Shown: positions 44,475-53,880, counted from the first letter of the stretch. The stretch is DNA of 64,000 bases from Solimonas thermocellulolyticum (GCF_040327995.1 NZ_JBEPIJ010000013.1:1-64000); one strand, 5' to 3'. Notes: generated from the letters alone by a model not told the origin. Made by a program: numbers and translations.

Positions 44475-45253
44475 CACAGGCCCGGCGCGCCGGGAAAGCC
44501 GACGTAATACTGCCCGCAGAGCATGCCGCCGTCGACGGCGATCTCGGCGCCGCACAGGTACGAGGACTCGTCGCTGGCGAGGAACAGGCTGGTGTAGGCG
44601 ACCTCGATCGGCTCGCCGACGCGCTGCAGCGGCACCATGGCATAGCGCTTGTTCACCTCGGCCTTGGGCTCGGCGTAGGGATTGCCCATCGCCGTGTCGA
44701 TGCCGCCGGGGTGTACCGAGTTCACGCGCACGCCCTTGTGGCCGAACTCCATCGCCGCCGCCTTGGTGAAGCCGCGTACCGCCCACTTGCTGGCGTTGTA
44801 CGCGGACAGCCCGTTCGCGGCCTTCATGCCGTCGACCGAGGAGATGTTGACGATCGAACCCTTGCCGCGCGCGACCATGTTGGCGCCGACCAGCTTGGTG
44901 CCGAGAAAGCAGCCGATGAGGTTGACGTCGAGCACGCGCGCAAAGTCGTCGCGCGTGGTTTCGGCAATGGTCTTGAACATGAGGATGCCGGCGTTGTTGA
45001 CGAGCACGTCGATGGCGCCGAAGGCCGAGAGGGTGGCGTCGATCAGCCGCTGCCAGCTCACCTCGCTGGTGACGTCGTGGTGCACGAAGCGCGCCGCCTC
45101 GCCGAGCTCGGCGGCGAGCGCGTCGCCTTCGGCATCGAGCAGATCGCCGATCACCACCTTCGCGCCTTCGGCGACGAACAGCCGCGCGGTGGCCGCGCCC
45201 ATGCCGCGCGCACCGCCGGTGATGATGGCGACCTTGTCCTTGAGCCTTGCCAT
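44474..45253 (-). CDS. 3alpha/20beta-hydroxysteroid dehydrogenase-like SDR
   Basis: 259 aa from the ATG at 45253. TGGARGMGAA binds NAD; NNAGILM, then ISSVDG and the catalytic YNASK; the C-terminal part is SSYLCGAEIAVDGGMLCGQYYVGF. The overall sequence, including DLLDAEGDALAAELGEAARFVHHDVT, resembles Streptomyces 3alpha,20beta-hydroxysteroid dehydrogenase, so oxidation of a steroid hydroxyl is likely. Divergent from a TonB receptor gene; an operator-like palindrome lies between. Confidence 0.8.
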   Translation of the reverse strand: MARLKDKVAIITGGARGMGAATARLFVAEGAKVVIGDLLDAEGDALAAELGEAARFVHHDVTSEVSWQRLIDATLSAFGAIDVLVNNAGILMFKTIAETTRDDFARVLDVNLIGCFLGTKLVGANMVARGKGSIVNISSVDGMKAANGLSAYNASKWAVRGFTKAAAMEFGHKGVRVNSVHPGGIDTAMGNPYAEPKAEVNKRYAMVPLQRVGEPIEVAYTSLFLASDESSYLCGAEIAVDGGMLCGQYYVGFPGAPGL

Positions 45254-45370
45254 GTCCGCGCCCTTTCCGATCGAAAGCAGGTGCAGCATGGGTGTACGCG
45301 GCGGCGCCGGGCTTCGTCCGAACGAACGAGTGGATGTGCCGCGCAGCGTCGCAACACGCCGACGCGGCGT

Positions 45371-45388
45371 CTCATCCTTCCGGATGAG
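45371..45388. promoter_or_regulatory. Candidate steroid-regulon operator, best palindrome
   Basis: CTCATCCTTCCGGATGAG has 7-bp perfect arms. It lies between the divergent hydroxysteroid-type SDR and TonB receptor genes, 98 bp before the receptor start. Same arms as site 8614, with a different spacer. Confidence 0.55.
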
Positions 45389-45485
45389 GCTCGCTCGGCG
45401 CAACCGTGGCCAGGATATCGCGCCCGCTCCCAGCCGGGCGCCGACCACGACGTCAGGAGCAAGCCAGGTGCGACAGGAGAACCCG

Positions 45486-47756
45486 ATGCGGCTGCGGCCG
45501 CTGGCCCTCGCGGCCGTGTGCATGACCATGACCGCTGCGCACGCGCAGCCAACCGAATCGCAGGACGAGCCCGCGAAGGCGCCGACGCAGATCGACGACA
45601 TCGTCGTCACCGCGCAGCGCCGCGAGGAGAAACTGCAGGATGTGCCGCTCGCAGTCACCGCGTTTCCCGAGGACCAGATCCAGGCGCGCGGCATCGACGA
45701 CGTCGGCGATCTGAACGCACTCGCGCCCGGCTTGCAGATCAGCAAGACGCCGTCGAACACGACGATCTCGCAGGTGACGATCCGCGGCGTCAGCCAGATC
45801 AACCCGGCGATCTACTGGGATCCGGCCGTCGGCATCTATGTGGACGGCGTGTACATCGGCAAGGCCCAGGGCAGCATCTTCAATCTCGTCGACCTGTCGC
45901 GCGTCGAAGTGTTACGCGGCCCGCAGGGCACGCTGTACGGCCGCAATACGCTCGCCGGCGCGATCAACCTGGTGACGCGCGCGCCGAGCGGCGAGTTCGG
46001 CGGCAGCGCCAGCGTCGAGGTCGGCAACTACAACGCGCTCGTGCAGCGCGCCTCGGTGGACCTGCCGCGGATGGGCATCGTCAGCCTGTCGATCGGCGCC
46101 CGCAGCGAGCAGCGCGACGGCTGGGTCGATACCCCGCGCGACGCCTCCGTGCCCGAACTCAACGACCGCAACAACCACGGTCTGCGCATCGCTGCCGACT
46201 TCGACTTTGCGCCGGGCCTTGTGGGCGAGTACCGCTTCGATCGGTCGCGGATCGATCAGACCAACAATTTCGATCAGCTCTACCGGATCGAGATTCCGTT
46301 CCTGCAACCCTTTGCGTCGCGCGAGCGCCTGGAGCGGGCGAGCGTGGACGCGCCGTCCTTCGAGCGCTCGGAGGTCCAGGGGCATTCGTTCACGCTGAGC
46401 TGGGATCTGAGCGACCGCCACACCCTCAAATCGATCTCCGGTTATCGCAGGCTCGAATGGGATGATTCGCTCGACCTCGACGGCTCGCCGCTGCCGGTGG
46501 TGTGGACGCAGCGCTTCACCGACTACGATCAGGTCTCACAGGACCTGCAACTGCTCGGGGCTTTCGATCGCTGGAACTACGTCGTCGGCGTCTACTACTT
46601 TGGCGACGACGGCGACACCGACAATCCGCAGAGTTTCTTCGTCATCGATCCGGGCAGCGATGCCTATTTCGACTCGCGCTATGGCACCCAGACCTCGGCC
46701 TGGGCCGGTTACGGCCAGGTGGACTTCCGTCCGCTCGATGCGCTGACGCTGACCGCCGGCATCCGTTACACGCGCGAGAAGAAGGAGATCGAACGCACCT
46801 TCGGCCTGCGCGCCGATCCCGCCGATCCGTTCTTCTACCTGATTCCCGAGGGTACCGGCGCGTCCGAGACCTTCGATGCGACCACGCCGACGCTCTCCGC
46901 GGCCTGGCGCTTCAGCCCGCAGCTCAACGTCTACGTGCGCTACGCCGAAGGCTTCAAGAGCGGCGGCTTCAACGGCGAGTACAGCGAGCCGCCCACCGGC
47001 AACGAGACGCCGGAGGAGTTCGCCGCGCTGATCGCGCGCAACATCGCCGAGACGCAAACGCCGTTCAAGCCCGAGCAGCAGCAGTCCGTCGAGGTCGGCC
47101 TCAAGTCCAGTCTCGCCGGCGGGCGTCTGATGTTCAACGCCGCGGCCTTCCACAACACGCTGGAAGACTTCCAGGCCTCGATCTTCCTCGGTACCGGCGC
47201 CGCCGCCACCGCCGTGCGCAACGCCGGCGAGGCGACGATCCAGGGCATCGAGCTCGAAGCGGCGCTGCGTCTGGGCGGCACCCTGCTGATGGCGAACTAC
47301 GCCTGGCTCGACCCGGAGTACGACGAGTTCATCGACGCCGGCGTCAACGTCGCCGACAACCGCGCCTTCGTCCACGCGCCCGAGCACAGCTTCAACCTGG
47401 TGCTCGACAGCGAGCTGCTGCGCCGCGACTGGGGCGTGCTGCGCGCGGTCCTCGACTACGCCTGGACCGACGACTTCTACACCTACCCGTACCAGATCGA
47501 GGTGACCAACCCCGGCCTGCAGGTCGCGCGCGATACCGAGGTGCAGGCGCATGGCATCCTCAACGCGCGGCTGGCGGTCGTGGACGTCCCCTTGGGCGAT
47601 CGTGCGCGCGGCGAGTTCGCGCTATGGGCGCGCAATCTGCTCGACGACGACACCGCGACCAACTTCATCGACTTCGGCCCGGTGTTCGGCAGCCTGACCG
47701 TCGCCAACTTCGAGGAGCCGCGCACCTTCGGCATCAGCGGCGTCGTGCGCTGGTAG
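45486..47756 (+). CDS. TonB-dependent receptor, second copy
   Basis: 756 aa from the ATG at 45486 (AGGAGAACCC upstream). Signal peptide MRLRPLALAAVCMTMTAAHAQ; TonB-box-like DDIVVTAQRREEKLQDVPLAVTAF; plug with TIRGVSQINPAIYWDPAVGIYVDGVY and GPQGTLYGRNTLAGAINLV; barrel strands ending FGISGVVRW. Same subfamily as the 9578 receptor. The upstream open frame overlaps the antisense SDR. Likely imports a hydrophobic ligand such as a steroid. Confidence 0.88.
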   Translation: MRLRPLALAAVCMTMTAAHAQPTESQDEPAKAPTQIDDIVVTAQRREEKLQDVPLAVTAFPEDQIQARGIDDVGDLNALAPGLQISKTPSNTTISQVTIRGVSQINPAIYWDPAVGIYVDGVYIGKAQGSIFNLVDLSRVEVLRGPQGTLYGRNTLAGAINLVTRAPSGEFGGSASVEVGNYNALVQRASVDLPRMGIVSLSIGARSEQRDGWVDTPRDASVPELNDRNNHGLRIAADFDFAPGLVGEYRFDRSRIDQTNNFDQLYRIEIPFLQPFASRERLERASVDAPSFERSEVQGHSFTLSWDLSDRHTLKSISGYRRLEWDDSLDLDGSPLPVVWTQRFTDYDQVSQDLQLLGAFDRWNYVVGVYYFGDDGDTDNPQSFFVIDPGSDAYFDSRYGTQTSAWAGYGQVDFRPLDALTLTAGIRYTREKKEIERTFGLRADPADPFFYLIPEGTGASETFDATTPTLSAAWRFSPQLNVYVRYAEGFKSGGFNGEYSEPPTGNETPEEFAALIARNIAETQTPFKPEQQQSVEVGLKSSLAGGRLMFNAAAFHNTLEDFQASIFLGTGAAATAVRNAGEATIQGIELEAALRLGGTLLMANYAWLDPEYDEFIDAGVNVADNRAFVHAPEHSFNLVLDSELLRRDWGVLRAVLDYAWTDDFYTYPYQIEVTNPGLQVARDTEVQAHGILNARLAVVDVPLGDRARGEFALWARNLLDDDTATNFIDFGPVFGSLTVANFEEPRTFGISGVVRW

Positions 47757-47896
47757 CGCGCGCCGGCAGCCGGCGCCGCATCTGATCGGGCATGTCCGGC
47801 AGCGCCGGGCGTGAGCGTGCCGGTGTCGGCTGCGCAACGCGGCGTCGAGTTCATGCACAATGCGGCGATCCGTCACCGAGCCCAGGGAGAGTCGCC

Positions 47897-48532
47897 ATGC
47901 ACCACGCCTTCCGATTCGCCGCCGCCGCGATCGCCGCCGGCATGCTGTCGTCCGCGCATGCGGGCAGCGACCAATTCCAGCGCATCGAGTTCTTCGGGTC
48001 GTGGGCGCAGATCGACGCGGACGACACCACGACCGAAGAATTCGACGGCATCGGCGGCGGCTTGCGCGTGGTCGGCGGTCAGCGCGTCGGCTTCTTCGGC
48101 GACTTCTCCGGCGAGTACGTGCCCACCGAGCGTGACGACGGCGGCGCCGATCTGGACTTCGAAAACTACCGCGCCGGCGCGGGTTGGGGCTTCCCGGCGG
48201 GCCCGGTCGGCTTCTTCCAGCTCAAGGCCGAGTACGCGTCGCTACGCACCGAACGGCAAGCGCCCGGGGGAAAGGTCAAGGAATCGCAGGACGGTTACGG
48301 CGTGCATCTGCAGTTCGAGCAGGACCTGCCGTACAGCCTCGGCGTGCATGCCTCACTCGGCTATCTCGATCTCGACGACGCCGACGGCATCGAGTACGTG
48401 ATCGGCGTTCATTGGGTGCCGGACGTGTTCGGCTTCTTCGCCCAATACCGTTGGGACGATCTCGACATCGCGGACAGCGACGCCGAGCTGCGCATCGATA
48501 CCGTGCGTGCCGGCTTTCGCGTGCCGTTCTGA
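47897..48532 (+). CDS. Outer-membrane beta-barrel protein, small
   Basis: 211 aa from the ATG at 47897, preceded by GGGAGAG. Signal peptide MHHAFRFAAAAIAAGMLSSAHAG; then eight-strand OmpA/OmpX-like pattern (FFGSWAQID, GGGLRVVGGQRVGFFGDF, GVHLQFEQDLPYSLGVHASLGYLD) and a final aromatic strand AGFRVPF typical of barrels. No further assignment. Follows the TonB receptor by 140 bp. Confidence 0.78.
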   Translation: MHHAFRFAAAAIAAGMLSSAHAGSDQFQRIEFFGSWAQIDADDTTTEEFDGIGGGLRVVGGQRVGFFGDFSGEYVPTERDDGGADLDFENYRAGAGWGFPAGPVGFFQLKAEYASLRTERQAPGGKVKESQDGYGVHLQFEQDLPYSLGVHASLGYLDLDDADGIEYVIGVHWVPDVFGFFAQYRWDDLDIADSDAELRIDTVRAGFRVPF

Positions 48533-48538
48533 CCGGCC

Positions 48539-49831
48539 CTACTCGTCGTCCGCTTGCTCGGTGGCAGCGCCGAGTAGGCGCTCGCTGTCGCTCTCCGGCA
48601 GCGCCTGCACGGTCTTGAGCCGGCGCGTGATCGCGCGCGTGCGCACGCCGGTGTGATCGAGCTGGTTCGAGGCCTCGTCGAGCTTCCTGCGCACCTTGTC
48701 GAGCACGTCGCCGAATTTCTCGAACTCGGTCTTGACCGCGCCCAGCACCTGCCAGACCTCGCTGGAGCGCTTCTCCAACGCCAGCGTGCGAAAACCCATC
48801 TGCAGGCTGTTGAGGAAGGCGAGCAGGTTGGTCGGCCCGGCGACGGTCACGCGATGCTTGCGCTGCAAGTCCTCGAACAGCCCCGGCCGGCGCAGCACCT
48901 CGGCGTACAAGCCCTCGACCGGCACGAACAGGATCGCGAAGTCGGTCGTGTGCGGCGGCGACAGGTATTTGTCGGCGATGGCCTGCGCCTCGGCGCGGAT
49001 GCGCCGTTCGAGTGCGAGCGCCGCCGCGGCGGCGGCATCGGGATCGGCGCGTTCCTGCGCCTCGATCAGGCGCTCATAGTCATCGCGCGGGAACTTGGCG
49101 TCGATCGGCAGCCACACCGGCGTGGCGTCGTCGTTGCGGCCGGGCAGGCGGATCGCGTATTCGACGCGCTCGTTGCTGCCGGGTTTGGTGGGAATGTTGA
49201 CGGCGTACTGCTCGACGGTCAGCACCTGTTCGAGCAGCGCGGCGAGCTGCACCTCGCCGAAGATGCCGCGTGATTTCACGTTGGTCAGCACGCGCTTGAG
49301 ATCGCCGACGCCCGAGGCCAGCGCCTGCATCTCGCCCAGACCCTTGTGCACCTGTTCGAGCCGCTCGCTGACCAGCTTGAAGGATTCGCCGAGCCGCCTC
49401 TCCAGCGTCTCGTGCAACTTTTCGTCGACGGTACGCCGCATCTGTTCGAGCTGGTCGGCGTTCTCCTGACGCAGCGTCTTTAAGTTCTCCTCGACGCTGC
49501 CGCGCAGGGCCTGCGCCTGCTGGGTCTGCTGCTCGCCGAACTTTGCCAGCGTTTCGGCCTGCTCGCGACGGCCGGCGCGCGCTTCTTCGAGGAACAGTTG
49601 CAGACGAGCCGCGAGCTCCTGACGCTGGCGGTCGGCAGCATCGGCGATGTCGCGCCGGGATTGCGCGGACTCCTCGCGCAGCGTGCGTCCCAGACGCTCG
49701 ATTTCCGTCTGCAGGACCTGCAGCCGCTCGGCATTGCGGTTGCGGCCCAGCAGCAGCACGCCGGCCAGCGCGCCAACCAGCGCGCCCACGAGCGCGGCAG
49801 CAGCGACGTACAGCAGCAGTTCCGGGGTCAT
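48539..49831 (-). CDS. rmuC: DNA recombination protein RmuC
   Basis: 430 aa. One N-terminal membrane helix (LLLYVAAAALVGALVGALAGVLLLG), a long coiled coil of Glu/Gln/Arg-rich heptads to about residue 170, and then the RmuC nuclease-like domain with RGIFGEVQLAALLEQVL, PIDAKFPRDDYERL and TDFAILFVPVEGLYAEVL. RmuC limits DNA inversion at short inverted repeats in E. coli. Confidence 0.93.
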   Translation of the reverse strand: MTPELLLYVAAAALVGALVGALAGVLLLGRNRNAERLQVLQTEIERLGRTLREESAQSRRDIADAADRQRQELAARLQLFLEEARAGRREQAETLAKFGEQQTQQAQALRGSVEENLKTLRQENADQLEQMRRTVDEKLHETLERRLGESFKLVSERLEQVHKGLGEMQALASGVGDLKRVLTNVKSRGIFGEVQLAALLEQVLTVEQYAVNIPTKPGSNERVEYAIRLPGRNDDATPVWLPIDAKFPRDDYERLIEAQERADPDAAAAAALALERRIRAEAQAIADKYLSPPHTTDFAILFVPVEGLYAEVLRRPGLFEDLQRKHRVTVAGPTNLLAFLNSLQMGFRTLALEKRSSEVWQVLGAVKTEFEKFGDVLDKVRRKLDEASNQLDHTGVRTRAITRRLKTVQALPESDSERLLGAATEQADDE

Positions 49832-49843
49832 GTGCCGGGCCTC

Positions 49844-50281
49844 TCAAGATAGATCGATAAAGGGCACTTCAAGCCCGAGCACGCGCGCGGCCTTGTTCAG
49901 GCGTTGATCGAAGCACGCGAAGTGCACGGGCAGGCACACCTCGCGTGCAAACGAGGCGCAGGCCGCCAGTTGCACCGCGTCGTAGCCGCGCAGGGCGAAA
50001 CTGTCGGCGTAGTCGCCGGCCAGTTCGACCACGGCTTGTGACACTTCGATCACGACATAGGCCGGCCAGTCGCGGGCGAGTGCGCTGCGCGCCGTGGCGA
50101 TGGCGGTGGCAGCATCCGGCTGTTCGCGCAGTCGACGTGCCAGCGCCGCCTGCGCTTCTGCCCAGGCGATGCGGCAGACGCTGACCGCCTCGGATCGCGT
50201 GAGCAAGGCCTCGACGGACGGCGTGTGTGCTTCATCGACGTAGAGCTTGAGCAGCGCCGAGGTGTCGCAGTAGACGATCAC
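49844..50281 (-). CDS. vapC: PIN-domain toxin of a VapBC-type pair
   Basis: 145 aa PIN-fold ribonuclease. N-terminal MIVYCDTSALLKLYVDE supplies D6; the central acidic residue lies in RIAWAEAQAAL and the C-terminal one in GYDAVQLAACASFA. Its start overlaps the antitoxin stop by 4 bp (ATGA), as usual in VapBC operons. Confidence 0.9.
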   Translation of the reverse strand: MIVYCDTSALLKLYVDEAHTPSVEALLTRSEAVSVCRIAWAEAQAALARRLREQPDAATAIATARSALARDWPAYVVIEVSQAVVELAGDYADSFALRGYDAVQLAACASFAREVCLPVHFACFDQRLNKAARVLGLEVPFIDLS

Positions 50282-50568
50282 CGCGGTCCGCGATCTTCAA
50301 TGACGATATCGGCAAGGCTCTTGCCGCCCGGAGGCAGCCGTACCGCGCCACCCTGTGGCTTGCCGCCGTTCCAGGTGGCCTTGCCTTCGGCGATGTAGCG
50401 GGCCAGCCCGTTGGCCTCGTCGTGCGGGCTCACGCCGATCAGCTTGGCGACGACGCGGCGATGCGAGGTGATCTCGATCGGCCGTCCGCGTCGTGCCTGC
50501 GCCAGGTAATGCGAGAGCCGCGCTTTTAGCTCATGAACGGGAATCTGTTCGGCGCTCATTGTGACCAT
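50278..50568 (-). CDS. vapB: Phd/YefM-type antitoxin of the pair
   Basis: 96 aa. PVHELKARLSHYLAQARRGRPIEITSHRRVVAKLIG is the DNA-binding antitoxin fold in outline; the C-terminal half would bind and block the toxin. The open frame starts at 50568; an ATG at 50559 (MSAEQIPVHEL) leaves the inverted repeat more fully upstream and may be the true start. Autoregulated by an inverted repeat at its 5' end. Confidence 0.88.
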   Translation of the reverse strand: MVTMSAEQIPVHELKARLSHYLAQARRGRPIEITSHRRVVAKLIGVSPHDEANGLARYIAEGKATWNGGKPQGGAVRLPPGGKSLADIVIEDRGPR

Positions 50569-50599
50569 AATCCGAAAGAAGCCCGCCGATTATGGTCAC
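50561..50599. promoter_or_regulatory. Inverted repeat at the toxin-antitoxin promoter
   Basis: GTGACCATAAT (50561-50571) and ATTATGGTCAC (50589-50599), 11-bp perfect arms with a 17-bp spacer. Likely the operator bound by the antitoxin or toxin-antitoxin complex. Confidence 0.7.
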
Positions 50600-50623
50600 G
50601 AATCGTGCTGCCCGGCAATCGGC

Positions 50624-51487
50624 CTACTCGACGATGGCCGGATGCGGTGGCGTCGGCGCGCCGAGCATGGACCGATGCGACGGCGGCTGGCGGCCTTCGT
50701 CGGTGATGCCGTAGCGCTGCGCGAGCTCGGCGCCGATGTGGACCTGGCCGGATTTCTCGGCGCGCGCCGGATCGTTGTACAGCGCGGCAATCACGTGGCC
50801 GGTGAACTCCGGCGTCTCGGCGATCTCCCAGAAGCCCGCGTATTTTTGCGGGTCGGCGTCCATCACGCGCCGGGTGCGCTCGGTGCGCAGCATGCCCATC
50901 CAGATCGACGCCGTGGCGACGTTGTGCGGCTTGAGATCCACGCCCATGTCCTTGGCGAACTTGTCCACGCCGACTTTCTGCGCGCCATAGGCCGGGCCGT
51001 GCATGTAGCAGCTCGCGCCGAAACTGGACGTAAAGGCGATCAAACCGTTTCTTTGTCGAACCATCAGCTTTGCTGCGTACCAGCTCGCGACATAGGCCGA
51101 ACGCAGACCGACGTCGAGGATGTCGACCAAGTCCAGCGGTTTTTCCCAAAAGCCGCCCTTGTCGATCAGCTTGTCGTGCAAAAACGTGGCGTTGTTGACG
51201 AGGATGTCGAGCCGCTCGTGCTCGGCCTCTACGCGCTCGAACAAGGCCTTCACGTCGGCGTCCTTCGCATGATCGACCGCAACCGCGATGCCCTGGCCGC
51301 CGGCCTTGGTCACCGCCTCGGCGGTCGCGGCAATCGTGCCGGGCAGCGCGGCGTCGCCTTCCTTGAGCGTACGCCCGGTGACGTAGACCGTCGCGCCGTG
51401 CGCGCCCAGTGCAATGGCGATGCCCTTGCCGGCGCCGCGCGAGGCGCCGGTGACGACGGCGACTTTGCCCTTGAGATCCTTGCCCAT
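50624..51487 (-). CDS. DHRS1-like short-chain dehydrogenase
   Basis: 287 aa. TGASRGAGKGIA binds the cofactor; NNATFLH in place of NNAG; TSSFGASCYMHGPAYGAQK carries the catalytic Tyr-x3-Lys. The C-terminal LAQRYGITDEGRQPPSHRSML block is shared with eukaryotic DHRS1, an estrogen ketoreductase, so a steroid or CoA-thioester substrate is plausible. It lies 2 bp after fadD3 on the same strand. IpdF, the SDR of C/D-ring degradation, is an alternative, but I lean to the DHRS1 type on sequence pattern. Confidence 0.78.
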   Translation of the reverse strand: MGKDLKGKVAVVTGASRGAGKGIAIALGAHGATVYVTGRTLKEGDAALPGTIAATAEAVTKAGGQGIAVAVDHAKDADVKALFERVEAEHERLDILVNNATFLHDKLIDKGGFWEKPLDLVDILDVGLRSAYVASWYAAKLMVRQRNGLIAFTSSFGASCYMHGPAYGAQKVGVDKFAKDMGVDLKPHNVATASIWMGMLRTERTRRVMDADPQKYAGFWEIAETPEFTGHVIAALYNDPARAEKSGQVHIGAELAQRYGITDEGRQPPSHRSMLGAPTPPHPAIVE

Positions 51488-51489
51488 GT

Positions 51490-53037
51490 TCAGCTCCTCA
51501 ACTGGAACTTCATGACCTTACCGGCGGCATTCGTCGGCAGCGCATCGACGAACACGACCTGGCGCGGCACCTTGTAATTGGCCATCCGTTCGCGGCACCA
51601 GGCGATGAGCTCGGCCTCGTCCAGACTCTGGTCGGCGCGCCGCACGACGAAGGCCTTGCCGACCTCGCCCATGCGCGCGTCCGGCACGCCGACCACGGCC
51701 ACCTGCGCGATCGCCGGATGCGCGGCGATCATGCGCTCGATCTCGGCCGGATAGCAGTTGAAGCCGCCGCAGATGTACAAATCCTTGAGGCGATCGGTGA
51801 TGCGCAGATAGCCGCGCGCGTCGAGTACGCCGACGTCGCCGGTGTGCAGCCAGCCGTCGGCGTCGATCGCCTCACGTGTCGCCGCCTCGTCGTCGAGATA
51901 ACCCTGCATGACGTTGTAGCCGCGCACGACGATCTCGCCGGACTCGCCGGGGCCGAGCGGCCGGTTGTCGGCGTCGACGCAGCGCAGCTCGATGCCGGGA
52001 ATCGCCTTGCCCGAGGTCAGTGCGATCGTCTCGGCGTCATCGTGGGCATCGCACAGCGACACCACGCCGCAGGTTTCGGTGAGGCCATAGCCGGTCAGCA
52101 CCACCTTGAAACCGAGCTCGGCGCGCGTGCGTTCGATCAGGCTCGGCGCGATCGCCGCGGCACCGGTGATGGTCGCGCGCAGGCTCGACAGATCGGTGTT
52201 CGCACGCGCCGGATCGTTCAGCAGCGAGATCAGCAAGGTCGGCGGACCCGGCAGCACCGAGATGCGATCGCGTTCGATGCGCCGCAGAATCGCACCGGCA
52301 TCAAACACGGCGTGCGGCAGCACGGTGCAGCCGGCCAGAAGGCCCGCGAGCCAGCCGACCTTGTAGCCGAAGGCATGGAAGAAGGGATTGACGATGAGGT
52401 AGCGGTCGTCCGGGTTCAGGCCGACAGCCTTTGACCACGCCGCGATCACGCGCAGGTTCTGCGCATGGGCTGTGATCACGCCTTTGGGATGGCCGGTCGT
52501 GCCCGAGGTGAACAGGATGTCGAGACGGTCACCCGGGGCGACGCGCGCGGCCGCCGCGGCGACGTCTTCGACGCCGCGCTCGTGCGCACGCGCGAGAAAC
52601 GCCGCCCAGGTGAAATCACCGGCCTCGGCCTGCCCGATCACCACGATCTGCCGCAGGGTCTGCGGCCGATGTGCGCCGAGCACGCTGGGGAAGTGCTGGC
52701 CGAGGAAACGCCCGGCGCAGAACAGCACGCGTGCCGCGCTCTTCTCGAGGATGTAGGCGGCTTCCTGCCCCTTCATCCGGGTGTTGACCGGCACCAGCAC
52801 CGCGCCGAGCGTGTGGATCGCAAGGCCGGCGATGATCCACTCGATGCCGTTGGGTGCCCAGATCGCGACGCGATCGCCGTGCCGAACGCCCAGCGCCGCG
52901 AGGGCGCGCGCGGCCTCGATACGGCGTGCATCGAGTTCGGCATAGCTGAGCGTCGCGCCGTCCTCGCCGACGACGGCGATGCGAGTCGCGTGACGAGCGA
53001 CGGCGTCAGCGAAGGCGGCGGGAACCGAGGCGCTCAT
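51490..53037 (-). CDS. fadD3: HIP-CoA ligase FadD3
   Basis: 515 aa adenylate-forming acyl-CoA synthetase. P-loop FTSGTTGHPKG; NPFFHAFGYKVGWLAG; LPGPPTLLISLLNDPAR; LTGYGLTETCGV; WLHTGDVGVLD; RLKDLYICGGFNCYPAEIE; and the final catalytic lysine in NAAGKVMKF. These blocks match mycobacterial FadD3, which activates 3aalpha-H-4alpha(3'-propanoate)-7abeta-methylhexahydro-1,5-indanedione (HIP), the product of A/B-ring cleavage. Linked to a DHRS1-like gene and upstream steroid genes on the same strand. Confidence 0.87.
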   Translation of the reverse strand: MSASVPAAFADAVARHATRIAVVGEDGATLSYAELDARRIEAARALAALGVRHGDRVAIWAPNGIEWIIAGLAIHTLGAVLVPVNTRMKGQEAAYILEKSAARVLFCAGRFLGQHFPSVLGAHRPQTLRQIVVIGQAEAGDFTWAAFLARAHERGVEDVAAAAARVAPGDRLDILFTSGTTGHPKGVITAHAQNLRVIAAWSKAVGLNPDDRYLIVNPFFHAFGYKVGWLAGLLAGCTVLPHAVFDAGAILRRIERDRISVLPGPPTLLISLLNDPARANTDLSSLRATITGAAAIAPSLIERTRAELGFKVVLTGYGLTETCGVVSLCDAHDDAETIALTSGKAIPGIELRCVDADNRPLGPGESGEIVVRGYNVMQGYLDDEAATREAIDADGWLHTGDVGVLDARGYLRITDRLKDLYICGGFNCYPAEIERMIAAHPAIAQVAVVGVPDARMGEVGKAFVVRRADQSLDEAELIAWCRERMANYKVPRQVVFVDALPTNAAGKVMKFQLRS

Positions 53038-53055
53038 GTGCTTGTTTGGAATCCC

Positions 53056-53073
53056 GGCGCCATGGATGGCGCC
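53056..53073. repeat. Extragenic palindrome
   Basis: GGCGCCATGGATGGCGCC, an 8-bp stem around GG, in the 66-bp gap between fadD3 and the next SDR. It contains the 12-mer GCCATGGATGGC also found at 1403 and 61937. Confidence 0.5.
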
Positions 53074-53103
53074 GTCTCGTACGGGACGTACATGGCTTCG
53101 CGC

Positions 53104-53880
53104 TCAATCCGCCCACATGAGATAACCGTTGTCGATGCGCAGCTCCGCGCCGTTGATGAAGCGCGATTCGTCGGAGGCGAGGAACAGCACCAGGTTGGCG
53201 ATGTCCTGCGGCTGGCAGAAGCGCGCCTGGAGTTGCTTGGGGTCTTTTTCGCGGACATAGGCCTGCGAGGCCGGTACGCCGTGGTCGTTCTTGTGCAGGT
53301 TGAACACCATCGGGGTAGCGATGCCGTCGGGATGGATGGAGTTGCAGCGGATCTTGTAGAGCCGCGCGCGGCAGTGCGCGGCGACGCTGCGGGTCAGCCC
53401 GGCGACGGCGGCCTTGGACGCGCTGTAGGCGCAAAAACTCGATACCCCGCCGATCCCGGCCATGGATGACATGTTGATGATGGACCCGCTCGGTCGCTGC
53501 TTCATCGCCTCCAGGCCATACTTGCAGCCGAGGAAGTAGCCATCGGAGTTCACGCGCTGGATCTTCTGCCACAGCGCCAGCGTCGTATCCTCGATGTTCG
53601 CCTGGGCGAGGATCGCGGCGTTGTTGACCAGCACGTCGACGCCGCCGAAGGTCTGCTGCGCGGCGGCGATGACGGCGCGCCAGTCGTCTTCCGAGGCGAT
53701 GTCGTGCTTCACGAACAGTGCGGCCTCGCCGATGGACTTCGCCACCTCGCGTCCGGCCTCTTCGTTGATGTCAGTCAGCACGACCTTCGCGCCCTCGCGC
53801 GCGAGCAGGATCGCATCCTCCTTGCCGACGCCGCTGGCCGCGCCGGTAATGATCGCGACCTTGCCGTTCACTCGTCCCAT
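53104..53880 (-). CDS. 3beta/17beta-hydroxysteroid dehydrogenase-like SDR
   Basis: 258 aa. TGAASGVGKE, DINEEAGREVAKSIGEAALFVKHDI, NNAAIL, MSSMAG, YSASKAAVAGLTRSVAAHCR, then RCNSIHPDGIATPM and FLASDESRFINGAELRIDNGY. This order and the NSIHPDGI-TPM block match the 3beta/17beta-hydroxysteroid dehydrogenase of Comamonas testosteroni, which oxidises the 3beta- and 17beta-hydroxyls to ketones at the start of degradation. In one strand run with fadD3 and the FAD dehydrogenase gene. Confidence 0.83.
   Translation of the reverse strand: MGRVNGKVAIITGAASGVGKEDAILLAREGAKVVLTDINEEAGREVAKSIGEAALFVKHDIASEDDWRAVIAAAQQTFGGVDVLVNNAAILAQANIEDTTLALWQKIQRVNSDGYFLGCKYGLEAMKQRPSGSIINMSSMAGIGGVSSFCAYSASKAAVAGLTRSVAAHCRARLYKIRCNSIHPDGIATPMVFNLHKNDHGVPASQAYVREKDPKQLQARFCQPQDIANLVLFLASDESRFINGAELRIDNGYLMWAD

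Noticed and set aside
44682..45485. Extension of the second TonB receptor upstream of 45486
   Set aside because: Overlaps the antisense SDR; the signal peptide and ribosome-binding site fit 45486.
49844..50599. Toxin-antitoxin pair as the trace of a mobile element
   Set aside because: No transposase, integrase or flanking repeat; base composition is like its surroundings.
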